Source: Pseudomaricurvus alkylphenolicus (lineage in GTDB: Bacteria > Pseudomonadota > Gammaproteobacteria > Pseudomonadales > Cellvibrionaceae). Taken from it: a stretch of 64,000 bases of DNA. A program made the position numbers and the translations under genes. The notes below the pieces were generated by a model. That model did not search any database. It was not told the DNA's origin and saw nothing but the letters and a program-made list of their open reading frames with translations. The stretch lies in the NCBI RefSeq assembly GCF_011683955.1, contig NZ_JAAQPI010000014.1, positions 154,937 through 218,936 of the forward strand, read 5' to 3'. Shown here in pieces: positions 61,704 through 64,000 of the stretch. How positions within the stretch are numbered: position 1 is the stretch's first letter; each line of letters opens with the position of its first letter.

Positions 61704-63929
61704 GTGAATAACAGCATTCGTACATTTTCCAAAAGCCTAATAGCAAGTGCAGTGAGTTTTGCAGCGTTGGGTAGCACTAGCATCCTGGCGGCGGATTTAC
61801 CAAAGTCATTCGCACTTGAAGAGATAGTAGTTACTGCAACCAAGCGTTCAGAGAGTTTGCAAGATGTCTCTATCTCTATGCTGGCCACCGATGGAGAGGC
61901 CATTAGCGATATGGGCATCACTCGTGGCTCCGAACTCACAGCCAATCTACCGGCAATTACCATTGCACAGAACCCGGTTGGTAATTTTATCTTTATCCGT
62001 GGTATTGGCAGTTCGGGCGCCAACCAAGGTATCGAACAGTCAGTATCCATCTTTCACGATGGCACTTACATGGGAAGACATCAACTGTCCCGCGCACCGT
62101 TTTTGGACATAGAGCGCGTAGAGGTACTGCGTGGTCCACAAAGTATTCTTTTCGGTAAGAATACCATTGGTGGTGCCATTCACGTGATCGGCGCCAAACC
62201 CACCGATGAATTCGAGGGCTCAATCAGCGGTCTTTATGGAGAAGACGGCGAGAAGGAGTTTACAGCGGTCGTTTCCGGTCCTATCACCGATTCTTTGAGC
62301 GGTCGACTGGCCTACCGCGGGTATCAAATGGACGGTTACATCGACAATATCCTGACTGACGACGATGGCCCTGAGCGCGACGATGAAACCCTGCGTCTGC
62401 AGCTGTCTTGGACATCGCCCAATGATAACCTGAAGGTTCTCGGTAAATGGGAGCATAGCGAGTTTGAAACCAAGGGTGGTTCCGTTCAGGTCAGCACAAG
62501 CGATCCTACTGGTAATGGTATTGCCTTCGACGCCCTAAACCGAGCGCTTGTGGGCGCAGCGGTTGGTTCTTCCACGCTTTATGAATGGGATGAACAGCGT
62601 GCAATGCTTAATGACGGCGGAGAGCTATTGGGACTGGTGTTACCCGAATACGCCGGCATGCCCGGGTTTCCTGATATCAACGACGCTACAGACAATGAAA
62701 TGGATACGGGTTCGCTGACGGTTAATTGGTACATCGGTGAACACACCCTTACCTCAATCACGGCCTACGCCGGCTATGAATATCAAGACCTCTGTGACTG
62801 CGATTTCGTCGCGTTGCCCCTGCTTCAGGTTGATGCCATTGAAGATTACGAACAATACAGTCAGGAAATCAGACTGACCTCCCCAGGCGGAGAAAAGCTC
62901 GATTATATCGTCGGACTTTACTATCACAGGAGTGATCTGACCTACAGTGCCAACGACGGATTTGGTAGCAGTTTGGCGTCCGGGCTGATTGGCCAACCTT
63001 CAGCGATCACACCCAATCTAACTCGCAGTTACACCTTGGAGCAGGAACAGGAAATGTGGTCGGTGTTCGGTCAGGCCACTTACAGTTTCAGCGAAGAGAC
63101 CCGCTTAATTCTTGGAGCGCGGTATTTTGAGGAAACCAAAACTGCCGATCACATTCTGGATACATCTTTCGCCGACGGTTGGGACTATAGCGCGGCCGCA
63201 GGATTACCCGCAGGTTCCCTTGCTTACGGCAACACACCAGAGGAGTATGATCGATTCCTGAGCGAGGTCGCTGGGACCCCGCTCGCGGGTTTCGCGACCA
63301 TCAGTGAAACTATCTTCAGCGCTCTGCTGGGAACCTTTGAACACTCCATTGTCGACCGCGAGCGCGATGAAGAAGATTGGATGTTTTCTCTAACCGTGGA
63401 GCACAACATATCCCCCGATACCATGGTGTTCTTCACAGCTGCTACCGGAACGAAGGGTGGTGGATTTGATGCAAGATTCCTGAAAACAGCGGATAATCCC
63501 TTCTTTGAATACGACGAAGAAACAGCGACAAACTTCGAACTGGGTCTAAAATCCTATTTATTCGATAATCGGATGTCACTGAATGCAACGGTTTTTCATA
63601 CCACAGTTGAGGATTATCAGGTCAGTATTTTTGACGGTGCCACTGCGTTCTTTGTTCAAAATGCTGCCGAGCTTGAAGCCAAAGGTGTCGAGGTCGACGT
63701 CCGTTGGGCAGCGACTGAAAACCTTACCATTAGCTTTGCCGGTAGCTATCTGGTTAACGAGTATGCCGAGTTTGGCAATGCACCCTGTTGGACAGTATCG
63801 GGCAGTGAGCCCGTGGATCGTGGCAATTGTGTGGATCGCGGTACACCTGAACAGTACCGTGACGCAGAAGGTGAGAGCCGGCCCCGGAAATATGGACAGC
63901 TCCATAAGTGGAATCTTCGCCTGATTTAG
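61704..63929 (+). pseudogene. TonB-dependent receptor truncated by an insertion sequence
   Basis: 741 residues: signal peptide (about 10-30, ending ILAAD), TonB-box-like LEEIVVTATKRSESLQDV, plug with IRGIGSSGANQG and VEVLRGPQSILFGKNTIGGAI, and most of the barrel. The protein breaks off after KWNLRLI with no closing strands or C-terminal aromatic residue. The stop codon TAG lies inside the left end of an IS3-type element. GTG 61704 is chosen since GAGGAAGG at 61691-61698 precedes it. A barrel lacking its last strands is unlikely to be assembled, so the receptor is probably inactive. It lies 200 bp after the GMC gene. Confidence 0.82.
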
Positions 63930-64000
63930 GGCACGGTAGTGCCCATGAACAGGAGATTTACCATGGCTAGACGACCACGTCGTAACCACTCACCCGAATT
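63922..64000 (+). mobile_element. Left end of an IS3-family insertion sequence
   Basis: The interruption of the receptor frame near 63922 (TGATTTAGGGCAC, starting with TG as IS3 ends do; GGGCAC-ggta-GTGCCC is a small hairpin inside it) is followed by an OrfA gene. The element runs beyond the window, so its length and target duplication are not visible. Confidence 0.65.
63963..64000 (+). CDS. IS3-family transposase OrfA, start only
   Basis: An AGGAG (63951-63955) precedes ATG 63963. The 12 visible residues, MARRPRRNHSPE, match the basic N-terminus of IS3-type OrfA proteins. The gene is cut by the window edge. Confidence 0.65.
   Translation, partial: MARRPRRNHSPE

Overview
The window looks like chromosome from a Gram-negative, probably marine, gammaproteobacterium that scavenges unusual organic compounds. 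The reasons are four TonB-dependent receptors with EEV(V/I)VTA-type plug starts, several LysR/TetR/AraC-controlled catabolic cassettes, paired periplasmic sulfatases, a BCCT transporter, and scattered remnants of mobile elements. This placement is inference from gene content; no rRNA, tRNA or CRISPR array was seen.

Layout. 0-2.4 kb: end of a coiled-coil protein, a Fic C-terminal remnant, and an ATPase whose promoter and start codon lie in a long inverted repeat. 2.5-10 kb: a TetR-controlled cassette (PLP lyase, TonB receptor, SDR, phosphotriesterase-like hydrolase, TauE/SafE permease); near-identical 21-bp palindromes precede the lyase and the receptor. 10-19.5 kb: a GC-rich LysR / TonB receptor / two sulfatases / DUF485 / sodium:solute symporter module that could capture sulfate esters, desulfate them in the periplasm and import the product. 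19.5-23.2 kb: a membrane protein, a small secreted protein, a thioredoxin-fold protein, a LysR regulator, gene remnants and dispersed repeats.

23.9-47.0 kb is AT-richer and is the most interesting part. It holds a CoA-ligase / SDR / enoyl-CoA hydratase / amidohydrolase / nicotinamidase set, MFS and BCCT transporters, an AcuI-like reductase, FolK, a TonB receptor and a TesB-like thioesterase. These are followed by a dimethylglycine-dehydrogenase-like flavoprotein with its own electron chain (ETF beta, ETF alpha, ETF-QO) and a folate one-carbon exit (FolD, PurU). Two paralogous LysR genes are each divergent from one block and share an upstream motif at exactly the same distance. I read this as a folate-linked oxidative N-demethylation pathway for an imported methylated (betaine-like) compound, coupled to CoA-thioester catabolism; the substrate is unknown.

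47.4-50.3 kb is a mobile-element scar zone: a frameshifted tyrosine integrase with a GC-rich hairpin behind its stop, an antitoxin/PIN toxin pair, a transposase stump, a GFA-family remnant and a dispersed repeat. 50.3-61.5 kb is a second catabolic region (FAH-family enzyme, AraC, SCP2-like domain, TauD-type dioxygenase, GST, SDR, LysR, double-bond reductase, two tautomerase-fold proteins, aldehyde dehydrogenase, GMC oxidoreductase). The window ends in a TonB receptor gene cut off by an IS3-type insertion sequence.
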